Shown: positions 9,094 through 18,783, counted from the first letter of the stretch. The stretch is 64,000 nucleotides of DNA from Ochrobactrum vermis (GCF_002975205.1 NZ_PCOC01000002.1:62001-126000), one strand, 5' to 3'. The notes: generated by a model not told the origin, from the letters alone. Numbers and translations: made by a program.

Positions 9094-10740
9094 ATGGATA
9101 TTCAACAGTTAGGAACTCCACTTACATTATTACTTCTTTTGGTTTTTTTTGGCGGAACATTTTTCATATCCCTATCAATCAGCAAGAAGGAGGAGAACGC
9201 CGACAGCTACATGACGGCAGGTAACAATGTCGGATTCGGTATTTCAGCCGCTTCGATGACCGCAACTTGGATCTGGGCGTCATCTCTCTACGCATCGGCG
9301 TCCTCGGGTTACACATACGGCGTATCAGGACCCATCCACTACGGTCTGTGGGGCGCCCTAATGATACTTTTCATCTACCCATTTGGAAAACGGATCCGTT
9401 TTCTGGCACCCAAAGCACACACTCTCGCTGAGATTCTTCACGCCCGACACGGGCAGTCAAGCCAGATGATATTGGCTGGCTCGAACATTCTGGGCAGCCT
9501 CCTGAGCCTGACCTCGAACTTTATTGCCGGTGGCGCGCTCATATCGATGCTCTCACCCATCAGCTTCAGCGTCGGCATCCTGATTATCGGAAGCGGCGTG
9601 CTTTTATATACACTCTGGTCCGGCTTCCGGGCGTCGGTGCTCACCGACTTCATCCAGGTCTGCGCCATGCTGGGGGCGGTGATCATCATAGTACCTGCTG
9701 TCTTCTTTGCTGCCGGCGGTATGGACATCTTCGTTACCGGAGCCAAGAACCTGACAGTTGAACAACGTTCATTCTTTTCTTCAGATGCATTCTTAAATCA
9801 AGGTGCGCCTTACATTGCAGCGGTTCTTGCCTATGCAATTGGTAACCAGACGATCGCGCAAAGACTGTTCGCCGTGCGTGAAGATATGATCAAGCGTACT
9901 TTCATCACGGCAACAGTCGGCTATGGCGCAACTGTCATCGGAGTCGGCATACTGGGAGTGATCGCGCTCTATCTCGGTTTACAGCCTGATGGCGGAGACG
10001 TTAACAACCTTATCCCCCAGCTCGCATCAACGTATCTTGGAACGGGGCTGCTCTGCATCTTCTTTATCATGGTAATCGGCTCGTTGGCTTCGACAGCCGA
10101 CTCGGATTTGGCCGCGCTTTCGTCCATCGTGATGACCGATTTTTACGGCAGAGGCGTTTTCAAAGCGTCGAAGGCCAACCTTCGTCTGATGCTTTTTATC
10201 GGGCGGATCACAATGATTGCGGCAACGGCTCTGGCTCTGTTCTTCGCCAGCAATCAGTTCAACATTCTGGACCTTCTGGTTCTGGTTGGTGCAATCTGGG
10301 GCGCGCTGGTCTTCCCCGTGATTGCCAGTTTCTACTGGGATCGGGTGACGAACAGGGCATTCACCACCGCCGTCATCGTTGCGCTGCTGGCCTTTTTCCC
10401 GGTTCGCTTTGGTTACATTCCTCTCGTCGGAACAACGGCCATTATAGCTGACATACTGGCAACCTTTGGCATTGGGGTTGTTGCCGGATTGATGGCTTTT
10501 GGGTTCTTCGGAATCAGAGTGGCTTTGGTCATCGGCGCCATCGCATCGCTAATCGCCACACCATTCGCCGTCGGTTCGATCAGCCAATACACCGTTCTGA
10601 CAGCTTCGCTGCTGGCTTATGCCGTCAGCACCCTGCTCTGTGTCGGTATTTCATGGGGCAACAAATCCCGTTTCGATTTCGCGACCATCGCGATGAAAAC
10701 GGGGCAGTTTGATGACTGCACAGAAACAAATAAAATATAA
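9094..10740 (+). CDS. Sodium:solute symporter (SSS family)
   Basis: About 548 residues from the ATG at 9094, preferred over an upstream start because AACAGG precedes it closely. It has roughly 13-14 hydrophobic segments. The sequence SMTATWIWASSLYASASSGY near the N-terminus and GFRASVLTDFIQ in the middle mark the SSS fold, closest in flavour to urea/amino-acid-type members. GSLASTADSDLAALSSI carries the Ser/Thr residues of the second sodium site. A 43-residue membrane protein follows 11 bp downstream, as often seen for this subgroup. The transported substrate cannot be assigned from sequence alone. Confidence 0.9.
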   Translation: MDIQQLGTPLTLLLLLVFFGGTFFISLSISKKEENADSYMTAGNNVGFGISAASMTATWIWASSLYASASSGYTYGVSGPIHYGLWGALMILFIYPFGKRIRFLAPKAHTLAEILHARHGQSSQMILAGSNILGSLLSLTSNFIAGGALISMLSPISFSVGILIIGSGVLLYTLWSGFRASVLTDFIQVCAMLGAVIIIVPAVFFAAGGMDIFVTGAKNLTVEQRSFFSSDAFLNQGAPYIAAVLAYAIGNQTIAQRLFAVREDMIKRTFITATVGYGATVIGVGILGVIALYLGLQPDGGDVNNLIPQLASTYLGTGLLCIFFIMVIGSLASTADSDLAALSSIVMTDFYGRGVFKASKANLRLMLFIGRITMIAATALALFFASNQFNILDLLVLVGAIWGALVFPVIASFYWDRVTNRAFTTAVIVALLAFFPVRFGYIPLVGTTAIIADILATFGIGVVAGLMAFGFFGIRVALVIGAIASLIATPFAVGSISQYTVLTASLLAYAVSTLLCVGISWGNKSRFDFATIAMKTGQFDDCTETNKI

Positions 10741-10751
10741 GGAGTATTAGA

Positions 10752-10883
10752 ATGACACCTGAATTAATGACAGCGTATGTATTGATCTGGCCTGTAATCG
10801 TTGCATGTGTTCTTTTCTATCTTCTAAAAGCTTTCTTCTCCGAGTGGATTGATGCAAAACGGGCGAATAAACCTTTGATCTGA
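10752..10883 (+). CDS. Small membrane partner of the SSS symporter
   Basis: A 43-residue protein with one membrane span (about residues 9-29, AYVLIWPVIVACVLFYLLKAF) and a basic, soluble C-tail (AKRANKPLI). AAGGAG at 10739-10744 lies 7 bases ahead of the ATG. Its position 11 bp after the symporter fits the small accessory subunits found next to similar SSS transporters. The exact role is not known. Confidence 0.7.
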   Translation: MTPELMTAYVLIWPVIVACVLFYLLKAFFSEWIDAKRANKPLI

Positions 10884-11083
10884 CTATAGGATAAGGAAAT
10901 CGGCCCCATCCCTCGCCCGGTTTGAGACCCTCTGCTGCTTTGGTTAGTCATGTACTCCAATGATGGTTTGACGTCGACGACTGCCCGTCTGCAGATGAAC
11001 GCGATCACCCCTTGCGTGGTGGTCGCTTCGTTGGTTTCTGTCACATTGATTAGTCGTCAACGTGTCTGCGGTATTTGAGTTTC

Positions 11084-11508
11084 ATGAGTAAGCAGGCCCT
11101 GACATACAAAAATCATCGCTTTCCAATCTCGATCGTGGCTCGTGCAATCTGGCTGTATTTTCGCTTCAATCTCAGCCTGCTTAACGTTGAGGAAATGATG
11201 CTTGAGCGTGCCGTTAAGGTTTTTTACGAAACGATCTGTCGATGGTGCCGGTAGGATGGCTCTCTGTTCAACGCGCGATTGCGCAGCAAGCCGCCTTCGG
11301 CCAATGATGTTTGGCATCTTGATGAAGTCGTTGTTAGTATCGGTGGCAAGAAATGCTGGTTGTGGCGCGCTATTGATCAAGATAGTTATGTGCTCGATGA
11401 GATTGTTCAAACCCGCCGCAACACCAAAGTAGCAAAGCGTTTTCTTGTTCGGCTTTTTGAAGAAACAAGATTTTGTCCAAAACGTATTGTCACCGATAAC
11501 CTTGCTTA
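11084..11508 (+). pseudogene. Decayed IS6-family transposase (second copy, different type)
   Basis: In shifting frames the plus strand reads TYKNHRFPISIVARAIWLYF, VEEMMLERAVK, then LRSKPPSANDVWHLDEVVV, SIGGKKCWLWRAIDQD and ETRFCPKRIVTDN. These are in order the N-terminus, the first catalytic Asp (HLDE) and the second (TDN) of an IS6 transposase. There are at least two frameshifts and a stop near 11515; the third catalytic residue is lost. It differs from the remnant at 8158, so two separate IS6 events are recorded here. Confidence 0.8.
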
Positions 11509-12113
11509 AAATTCACTTGCCCGCTTCAGCCCACGCCCACATCAAACAATGTGGTAGCACCGGCGCAAGTTATCTGCAGTTATTGACGAGCCGAGCGTCG
11601 CGGTTGATGCCTCCGCGAGGAGCACACAGCCAAGGTCTTGTTCAGATTGCCAGTCAGAATCTGGCTGGCGAAAGACGCGGTATCCCGGCGCTAGTTAGAG
11701 CTCAGAACCGATACCTCATATATGTGGGATGAACTTGGAATCGGCGGGCCTGTCGTCGAGCAAATGACCTTCACTCGGCATGCATCGCATAGGCATCTTT
11801 TTTGGGTGGAATAGGCGCGGTTCAAGAGCGTCATTTTTGATGGCGGCTCGCTTCTCCGCAAAAGCACACTCACTTTTGCCATACCCAGCGAAAGAATATA
11901 AATCAACAGAACTGCTTATCTCGATGCAATCTCCATCATCCCCTCTTTTTCTAAAGTACTACTACGTGTTAGCGACATTTGAAGCAGCTGGACCAGGAGC
12001 ATTTTTATCCCATAAACAAGTGATGACTTCGCGTATGACTTTTGTTACGCTTTTAATTGGGAGATGCGTATGGATCAGGGCGGGATCCATGAGCAGATAT
12101 TATGGGAGAACCC
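11509..12113. other. Intergenic region upstream of pilus operon
   Basis: About 600 bp without a convincing gene. The first part is probably more IS6 debris. It includes a variant of the dispersed repeat, GATTGCCAGTCAGAATC at 11645-11661. The promoter of the pilus operon should lie in the last 200 bp, but I could not fix it. Confidence 0.5.
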
Positions 12114-12611
12114 ATGGCGAAGGCTCTGAAACTAGCTGCACTTGTCGCAGGATTGCCGCTCACAGCCCTAAATCCCGCACTGGCCGCGACTGCCACAGGC
12201 AATATGAATGTGCGTATTACTATCCAGGCCGAATGCAAAATTGTGACGTCCACCGACCTGGATTTCGGCACGAAGGGTGTTATCGACGCGAATGTCGATC
12301 AGACAAGTACAATCTCTGTCCAATGCACAAATGGCACACCATATACAGTGGGATTGAGCGCCGGCGGTGGCGCGGGCGCCACAGTTGCCGTGCGCAAAAT
12401 GACGGGTCCTGCTTCAGCGACAATCAATTACACAATATATCGTGATGCCGCCCGCACGCAGGTCTGGGGCGTGACTGCTGGAACCGACGTGGCATCTGGA
12501 ACTGGTAATGGGAATGCGCAAAGTTTGACAACTTACGGCAGAGTGCCCGCGCAGACCACTCCCGCAGCAGGCGTCTATTCCGACGTGGTGTCTGTTACGG
12601 TCACTTACTAA
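12114..12611 (+). CDS. Csu-type pilus major subunit (spore coat U domain)
   Basis: 165 residues from the ATG at 12114 (GGGAGA just upstream; an in-frame ATG 12 bases earlier is possible). A signal peptide ends at about residue 25 (NPALA-ATA). The mature part shows the SCPU fold: CKIV near the start, DLDFGTKGVI, then VQCTNGTPYTVGLS, and a C-terminal TPAAGVYSDVVSVTVTY donor-like strand. It would be the main pilin, assembled by the chaperone and usher encoded next. The second SCPU gene of this locus ends with a very similar strand. Confidence 0.85.
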   Translation: MAKALKLAALVAGLPLTALNPALAATATGNMNVRITIQAECKIVTSTDLDFGTKGVIDANVDQTSTISVQCTNGTPYTVGLSAGGGAGATVAVRKMTGPASATINYTIYRDAARTQVWGVTAGTDVASGTGNGNAQSLTTYGRVPAQTTPAAGVYSDVVSVTVTY

Positions 12612-12633
12612 TACTACAAATCTGGAGATTATC

Positions 12634-13350
12634 ATGCGTTCCATGCTGAAAAGCATTGCCGCTGCCGCTCTGCTTTTGCTCGGCAGCATATCCGCCCATG
12701 CGGCTTCTTTGCGTTTAGCACCAACAACCGTCGAATTGCTTGCACCAGATAGCGCGGCAGTACTCAACTTGCGCAACGAAGCCAAGCACCCTCTCAATGT
12801 CCAGGTACGTGTTTTCCGCTGGAGCCAACAAGGCGGAGTTGAGCAGCTAGAGCCTACGAACGACGTCGTTGCCAGCCCTCCCTCAACGAGCTTACCGCCA
12901 AATGCCGACTATGTTGTGCGCGTTCTGCGAGTGAACAAAACACCCCTCAAAAGGGAGGAAAGCTACCGTGTTGTTGTGGATGAGCTTCCTGACCCTTCGC
13001 GTCGGAAAGCCGGAACAGTCAGTCTGGTAGTCCGGCACGTCATTCCTGTCTTCTTTCGCACACCGGACGCTGGGGCACCTGAAGTATCGTGGAGCTTATC
13101 CCGATCCGGCGGAAGTCTGATGCTGGTCGCAAGAAACGCGGGCGGCACGACGATGCGATTGTCCGATGTCCGGCTTTCACAAGGTGGAAAAGCTGTAGCG
13201 TCGCGCAAGGGACTGGTGGGCTACGTTCTTGCCGGGGCAACTATGCAGTGGCCGATTGGCAACGCAAAACGGCTCGGTAGCGGTCCGGTTAAACTATCGG
13301 CGCAAAGTGCTTCCGGTCCGGTCAGCACGAGTGTTTCGGTCAACCGCTAG
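12634..13350 (+). CDS. Pilus periplasmic chaperone (PapD/CsuC type)
   Basis: 238 residues: signal peptide to about residue 24 (ISAHA-ASL), then the two immunoglobulin-like domains of pilus chaperones. SLRLAPTTVELLAP begins the G1-side edge; EESYRVVVDELP and GTVSLVVRHVIPVFFRT are the conserved middle strands. It caps pilin subunits in the periplasm and passes them to the usher. It lies 22 bp after the pilin gene and overlaps the usher start. Confidence 0.88.
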   Translation: MRSMLKSIAAAALLLLGSISAHAASLRLAPTTVELLAPDSAAVLNLRNEAKHPLNVQVRVFRWSQQGGVEQLEPTNDVVASPPSTSLPPNADYVVRVLRVNKTPLKREESYRVVVDELPDPSRRKAGTVSLVVRHVIPVFFRTPDAGAPEVSWSLSRSGGSLMLVARNAGGTTMRLSDVRLSQGGKAVASRKGLVGYVLAGATMQWPIGNAKRLGSGPVKLSAQSASGPVSTSVSVNR

Positions 13351-15733
13351 GCTGTTGCTGGCGCTGGGTATCTCGCCCTTGGCCTCTTCTTCGTCAGTGG
13401 CGCAGGTACAGGCACTTGATATAACCGACCCGACCCCGGCACCGGCGGCAGAGCGCACCTTATATCTCGAAGTGTTCATTAACGACGCTTCGATGAAACT
13501 TATCGGGAACTTCAAGCAGTTGTCTGACGGTGGCCTGGCAGCCACGCCTGAGGAGCTGACAGAAGTCGGACTAAAACCGATCGATTCTGCGCGCGCTGAC
13601 GATGGACTGGTAAGGCTCGACCGACTGCCTAACGTTTCTTACAAAATCGATGAACAGGCTCAGCATCTCTACATTACAACCGAGAACAATGCCCGCGCCG
13701 CAAAGGTCATTGATATTGCTGGTAACAACAAAGTGGATCGGCTGACGCCAGAATCTGGCGTTGGCGGTGTATTGAACTACACCTTGTTTGCAAGCTCCAA
13801 CACATTGTTTGACGACGATGTAGAACTTTTTCAAGGAGTTTCAGGCGGTTTTGACGCACGTATATTCAGTTCCTTCGGGACGTTCAGCCAATCTTTTATT
13901 TCCGGGTACAGCAACAACGAACTGGACGCGTTCACCCGACTGAATTCCACCTGGAGCTACTCCGATCCCAAAAGACTCGTCACGTATAAAGCCGGTGACT
14001 TCATCACTGGTGGAACAAGCTGGACACGACCGGTTTATCTTGGTGGCTTGCAGGTTTCACGGAATTTTTCGCTCCGCTCTGATCTTGTAACGCTGCCACT
14101 TCCGTCGTTTGCCGGCACGGCTGCGGTCCCCTCCACATTGGAAGTCTATACGCAGAACGCACGGACTTATACCGGGACGGTGGGCGCAGGGCCATTTCAG
14201 GTAGTCAACCTGCCCGCATTCACCGGTTCGGGCGAAGCGCGCGTCGTCCTCAGGGATAGCCTGGGCCGTGAAACCGTTGCTACGCTGCCGTTTTATGAAT
14301 CGAAGATGCTTTTACGTAAAGGACTGTTGGATTTTTCTGCAGAATTCGGATTTCCGCGCCGGAATTTCGGCATTGAATCGAACGATTATGATGATCGTCC
14401 GATGGGTGTTGCGACAGCGCGTTACGGCTTGACCGACTGGCTGACACTGGAAGGGCATATCGAAGGCGGCGAAGATCTTTTTAATGGCGGGATGGGTGTA
14501 GCGTTTCCTCTCGGCCCTCTCGGCGCAGCCTCTTTCGCCGCAGCTGGCAGTTACTCCAATGGTCAGGCGGGCTCACTCGTAAATGCTAGTATCGAACTCA
14601 GCTACAAGGACTGGACCCTTTACGGTCGCATTCAGCGGGCTTTCGGTGATTATCAGGACATAGCCGCAATCAGCGCCGAGCGTTCGTTTGACAACAACGG
14701 CCTGCCGACATTTAGCGCTGGCGTTCCGCCCGCGCTCGACCAGGTTTCGGTGGGGGTGCCGATGCCATTGGACATGTCGAGCCTTAATCTGTCTTACACC
14801 CACCTGACCGACGCGGATGGAGAACGCAGCAGCATCGTCGGCTTGTCCTACAGCCAGCAAGTGTTCAAACGCAGCACGATCTACGCCACCGCCTTTACGG
14901 ATCTTGAAGAAAAGGACAGTTTTGGTGTTTTTGCAGGATTATCCATTCCCTTCGATAACAATATTACGGCCTCGTCAGGCGTCGAATCCGACCCGGATGG
15001 AACAAACGTTGTTGCTGATATCGTGAAGTCCGAACGTCTGGAAAATGGTAGCGTCGGCTGGCGGTTACGGACCTCAGAAGGACGAGTGGCCAATCGTTCG
15101 GCCTCTGCCAGCTACCGGTCGCCATTCGCACGATTTGAGGCTGGCGTTCAACAGGTCGACGGCGATGTTCGCGCCACAGCACAGGTTGATGGGGCAATCG
15201 CGGTAGCCGGCGGTGGTGTGTTTGCCACCAATCGTATCGACGATGCTTTTGCAGTGGTGGACGTCGGTGCGCCTGATGTCGATGTTCAATACCAGAACCG
15301 GCCCATCGGAAAAACCAACAGTCGCGGCAAAATTATCGTATCAGACATGCGTTCATACGAACCGAACACGGTATCTATCGATCCAAGCAATTTGCCGGTC
15401 GATGCCGAAATTCCACAAACCAAGGAGACGATCATGCCGGCAGATCGCAGTGGGGTTGTCGTCAAGTTTGGAGTTTCCCGAGGTTCGGAGGCTGCACTTG
15501 TTTCTTTTGTGGATGTAAGCGGAACGTTTCTTCCCGTCGGCCTTACCGGAAAGCTCGACGGAAATGGAGAGACTTTCGCAATCGGCTATGACGGCGAAAC
15601 TTATATTCGGGGGCTTCAGTCTTCGAATGTCGTTGTGATCAGCCTGGATGACGGCAGTACATGTCAGGCCGCTTTTCCCTATCGCCCAACCCCTGGACAA
15701 CAGGTGGCGATCAGGAAGGTGGTATGCCAATGA
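13331..15733 (+). CDS. Outer-membrane usher (FimD/PapC-like, CsuD type)
   Basis: About 800 residues. I place the start at the GTG at 13331, because the next residues form a signal peptide (FRSTARLLLALGISPLASS); other non-ATG starts upstream at 13307 and 13229 are open. It has an N-terminal chaperone-binding domain, a long beta-barrel (about 130-650) and C-terminal domains. ERTLYLEVFIN near the N-terminus, and RPIGKTNSRGKIIVSD with YEPNTVSIDPSNLPVDAEI near the C-terminus, are typical of ushers. It overlaps the chaperone gene by 20 bp or more and the next gene by a few bases, so the operon is tightly coupled. Confidence 0.88.
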   Translation: MFRSTARLLLALGISPLASSSSVAQVQALDITDPTPAPAAERTLYLEVFINDASMKLIGNFKQLSDGGLAATPEELTEVGLKPIDSARADDGLVRLDRLPNVSYKIDEQAQHLYITTENNARAAKVIDIAGNNKVDRLTPESGVGGVLNYTLFASSNTLFDDDVELFQGVSGGFDARIFSSFGTFSQSFISGYSNNELDAFTRLNSTWSYSDPKRLVTYKAGDFITGGTSWTRPVYLGGLQVSRNFSLRSDLVTLPLPSFAGTAAVPSTLEVYTQNARTYTGTVGAGPFQVVNLPAFTGSGEARVVLRDSLGRETVATLPFYESKMLLRKGLLDFSAEFGFPRRNFGIESNDYDDRPMGVATARYGLTDWLTLEGHIEGGEDLFNGGMGVAFPLGPLGAASFAAAGSYSNGQAGSLVNASIELSYKDWTLYGRIQRAFGDYQDIAAISAERSFDNNGLPTFSAGVPPALDQVSVGVPMPLDMSSLNLSYTHLTDADGERSSIVGLSYSQQVFKRSTIYATAFTDLEEKDSFGVFAGLSIPFDNNITASSGVESDPDGTNVVADIVKSERLENGSVGWRLRTSEGRVANRSASASYRSPFARFEAGVQQVDGDVRATAQVDGAIAVAGGGVFATNRIDDAFAVVDVGAPDVDVQYQNRPIGKTNSRGKIIVSDMRSYEPNTVSIDPSNLPVDAEIPQTKETIMPADRSGVVVKFGVSRGSEAALVSFVDVSGTFLPVGLTGKLDGNGETFAIGYDGETYIRGLQSSNVVVISLDDGSTCQAAFPYRPTPGQQVAIRKVVCQ

Positions 15734-16686
15734 TGCGCCATTTGAGGTACGCAGTTCTTATTCTCATCGGTCTGACCGCGACTGTTCTGCCGACGGTCGT
15801 GCGGGCGCAGAACTGCTCCTTCGGGGTCTCAGCGTTGAATTTCGGGCAAATCGACACTTTAGGCGGCGCACAGACCACCAGTACGGCTACGTTAAGTGTG
15901 AGCTGTACCGGCACGCCCTTGGCCCGCATTCTGATCTGTCCAAATCTGGGGAGTGGAACCGGCGGCGCAACGGCCTCGTCGCGCCAGATGTCGTCAGGTA
16001 CAAACACGCTCAATTATCAGCTTTTTGCTGATTCAGCGCGTAGTCTAGTTTGGGGATCATATAACTGGCCCTACCCATCGCGCGCGCCTGCACTGGCAAT
16101 GAGCCTGGGAATCCTGGGATCGGGAACCGGCAGCACGACAATATACGGCGCAACGCCTGGAAGTCAGGGAACCGCTTCCCCGGGCAGCTATCTGTCTACA
16201 TTTTCGGGCGCACACGCGGAGTTTCGCTATCTCTATTCAGCCCAAAGCACATGTAGCACCGGCACGGGTACAATTGCCAGGCCCAGTTTTAATGTGACAG
16301 CAACGGTGGCAGCGAATTGTCTTATTGCTACACAGGACGTTGATTTCGGATCCGTTGGCGTGTTGACCTCAAATGTCGACACGACCGGTAGGGTATCCGT
16401 AACTTGCACGCCTGGCACGAATTACACAGTTGGACTGAGTAACGGGAATACCGGTACGTCACCCACCGCGCGACGAATGACGCTGGCCAGTCAAGGCATC
16501 ACATATGGATTGTTCCAAGACAGCGGTCGCAGCCAACCTTGGGGAAACACGGCTGGCACCAATACTATTGCGGGAACCGGAACAGGAACAGCTAAGAATC
16601 TGACGGTTTACGGTCGGGTTCCGCCACAAACGACGCCTGGTCCCGGTGTTTACTCCGATGTCGTTGTCGTAACTGTGGTATATTAA
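15724..16686 (+). CDS. Csu-type pilus tip/adhesin with two spore coat U domains
   Basis: About 320 residues. It starts at the ATG at 15724 or 15730, both preceded by AGGAAGGTGG and overlapping the usher stop. A signal peptide (ILIGLTATVLPTVVRA) leads to a first SCPU domain (CSFGVSALNFGQIDTLG, SVSCTGTP) and a second (CLIATQDVDFGSVGVL, VSVTCTPGTNYTVGLS). Two domains and last place in the operon resemble CsuE, the tip adhesin of archaic pili. The second domain is close to the single-domain pilin at 12114, which suggests duplication (inference). Confidence 0.8.
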   Translation: MPMMRHLRYAVLILIGLTATVLPTVVRAQNCSFGVSALNFGQIDTLGGAQTTSTATLSVSCTGTPLARILICPNLGSGTGGATASSRQMSSGTNTLNYQLFADSARSLVWGSYNWPYPSRAPALAMSLGILGSGTGSTTIYGATPGSQGTASPGSYLSTFSGAHAEFRYLYSAQSTCSTGTGTIARPSFNVTATVAANCLIATQDVDFGSVGVLTSNVDTTGRVSVTCTPGTNYTVGLSNGNTGTSPTARRMTLASQGITYGLFQDSGRSQPWGNTAGTNTIAGTGTGTAKNLTVYGRVPPQTTPGPGVYSDVVVVTVVY

Positions 16687-17280
16687 GTTTGTCAAAAGTA
16701 GCACATATCATCAATCGCAGACGCTGCTAGTTTATCCGTGGTATAGCCTTTGAGAAAATTCTGTCTGGCGCGGGATATTCGCGGCTTGAAATAGCAAAAC
16801 CAAACAATCTATGATTGTCAGTCAAGATACGCGTGCATTTGCGACCAGGAGTATGGTCATCGCTGGAGCTTGTACTTCCTACAACCACTGTTGAGTGTCT
16901 TGAAGATAGGATGAAGGTCAAGGTGTGAAGATCACCGCCATGCAGTATTTGTAGAAGAAATCCAGCGACGCATCTTTCATCGGTCAGAATGCTTTGCACA
17001 TGTTACATGAGGGTCGTTCAGAAAAGCCTGGACGAACACAAACATTTTGATGCAATTGCACTGGACCGAAGCATCGAGAGGCAAAAGCTGGACGGTCTAT
17101 TTACCGGGGAAATGGCGCGGACGTATCTCGGCTCTATATCTCAGGCAAATCAGACGCAAAGTCACGTTTAAACATGAAAAAATTTGTCAAAATCATGTTT
17201 TTTTGAAGAACAGGGGTGCCGTCGGGCGCTTATCCCGGTTACGTTGTATATAACTAAGATATGTGGAACAGGAGAGGAAG
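16687..17280. other. Intergenic region after the pilus operon
   Basis: About 590 bp. It holds only short open frames of unlikely composition and a variant of the dispersed repeat, GATTGTCAGTCAAGATAC at 16813-16830. No terminator with a clear T-run was found. Confidence 0.5.
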
Positions 17281-17520
17281 TTGAAGATTTATCATTTGAT
17301 GTTACCCGCGGTTTTTATTGTGGCAAGTACTCTAGCGGGCTGTCAGTCGCTCGACGAACTTGACCGGGAAGCTTATCAACGCGCTTGCGATAATCTCGAC
17401 ATTCCACGCAGCACGCCTGAATATTCTCAGTGCATGCTGCAGCAACAGCAGATGGATAACGATAATTTCCAGCGTTCCATGGATCGCCAGACGGAAGAGC
17501 GTCTTATCACGAAGATGTAG
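17281..17520 (+). CDS. Small lipoprotein
   Basis: 79 residues from a TTG at 17281, chosen because AGGAGAGG (17270-17277) lies directly upstream; an ATG at 17299 is the alternative. A hydrophobic segment ends in the lipobox LAGC, so the mature protein is a lipid-anchored peptide. The mature part is polar and Gln/Asp-rich (CMLQQQQMDNDNFQRSMDRQ), likely helical. It precedes the channel-like gene by 71 bp. The function is unknown. Confidence 0.7.
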   Translation: MKIYHLMLPAVFIVASTLAGCQSLDELDREAYQRACDNLDIPRSTPEYSQCMLQQQQMDNDNFQRSMDRQTEERLITKM

Positions 17521-17591
17521 AAGGTTAAATCGGCGTGTGCGTTACCCGTGCAGGCCGTACTCCCTGAAATGAATGAATCAACCATGAGATT

Positions 17592-18692
17592 ATGAGATTT
17601 TCCAAAACAAATAGCCTGCTTTCCGCGTTTGTCATTCTGACCCTTTTTCTCAGCGCGATCGGCAGCAGCGTGGCTAAGCAACAGGCCACCCCTTCCCGCC
17701 CGTTGATCGTTGGCGTCTATGTCAGCGCGCCATTTGTAACGAAGGATGGCGATAGCTATTCGGGAATGGCGATTGAGCTATGGGAAAAATCGGCAAAGGC
17801 TCTGGGGCGTACATACGAATATCGCGAATATCCCTCTTTTGAAGCGCTGATTGCAGCCGTCGAAAATGGCGAGGTCCAGGTCGCGATATCGAACCTGACA
17901 ATCACAAAAGAGCGCGCCGCCCGAATACTATTTTCTCAGCCCTGGTACGATGCCGGATTGAGAATAATGGTCGCCAATGAGAATAGCGGTGGTTTTTGGC
18001 AGGTGATCAACGGTCTTGAAAATGCAGGCCATTTGCGCGCCATGCTGTGGCTTATGGCATTTATTGTTTTAGCGACGATCTTTCTCGCGTTTTTCTATCG
18101 GAGGTTTGACAAATCTTTTCCGCGAGAGTGGCACGTCGGATTGGCCGAAAGCTTCTATGATGTCATGTCAGTCACGACATCGGGAAAGATCACGCGGCCA
18201 AATGTGCTTGGCTGGCTAGGTCGTATTTCAGGTGGTCTTTGGATGGTGTGCGGGGTGGCGGTCATTGCCTATGTAACATCGTCCGTTACCAGTGTGATGA
18301 CGGCTCTTTCGCTCACGCACCAGATCAACTCCATTGCAGATCTACCGGGACGAACAGTTGGTGTGCTTGGTGGAAGCGTAGCGGAGATTTATGGCCGTGG
18401 ATTACGGCTTGATGTTAGAAGCTTTGCGGCGACACAAGACGCTATTGACGCTCTTGATAATGGAGAAGTTGATGCGATTGTCGGAGATGCGCCAGTGCTT
18501 GAATATTACGTGCACTCGAATCCGGGGACTGCATTTTCGGTCGTAGGCGCGATTTTCCATCCTGACAAATACGGTTTTGGCTTTCAGCATAATGATCCCA
18601 TCGGCCATGAGGTGACTTTGCAGATATTAGCCCAACAGGAAACCGGAGAACTTGGAGTTCTCCGTCGCAAATATTTTGGAAGTCAACAATAA
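17592..18692 (+). CDS. GluR0-like ligand-gated ion channel (binding domain with inserted pore)
   Basis: 366 residues. A signal peptide (about 1-28) is followed by the first half of a solute-binding domain (about 38-135, with LTITKERAARILFSQPWY), a membrane helix M1 (about 150-169), a pore-loop region (about 182-200, ESFYDVMSVTTSGKIT), a helix M2 (about 211-238), and the second half of the binding domain (about 245-360, with VDAIVGDAPVLEYY). This S1-M1-P-M2-S2 order is that of prokaryotic ionotropic glutamate receptors such as GluR0. At the filter the potassium signature TVGYG is replaced by TTSGK (195-199). The ligand, probably an amino acid, is inferred from Arg108 and Asp300 at the usual positions. 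Ion selectivity is uncertain. Confidence 0.8.
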   Translation: MRFSKTNSLLSAFVILTLFLSAIGSSVAKQQATPSRPLIVGVYVSAPFVTKDGDSYSGMAIELWEKSAKALGRTYEYREYPSFEALIAAVENGEVQVAISNLTITKERAARILFSQPWYDAGLRIMVANENSGGFWQVINGLENAGHLRAMLWLMAFIVLATIFLAFFYRRFDKSFPREWHVGLAESFYDVMSVTTSGKITRPNVLGWLGRISGGLWMVCGVAVIAYVTSSVTSVMTALSLTHQINSIADLPGRTVGVLGGSVAEIYGRGLRLDVRSFAATQDAIDALDNGEVDAIVGDAPVLEYYVHSNPGTAFSVVGAIFHPDKYGFGFQHNDPIGHEVTLQILAQQETGELGVLRRKYFGSQQ

Positions 18693-18783
18693 TCGAAGGA
18701 GGGTAATGAACTGGTAATCCCCCCGCCAAATAACGGACTTCAAAAGTAGAATTTTCTCGGGCTATATGATCGAGGAGATTTTG

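Noticed and set aside
16989..17171. 60-residue frame after the pilus operon
   Set aside because: No ribosome-binding site, no family and odd composition.
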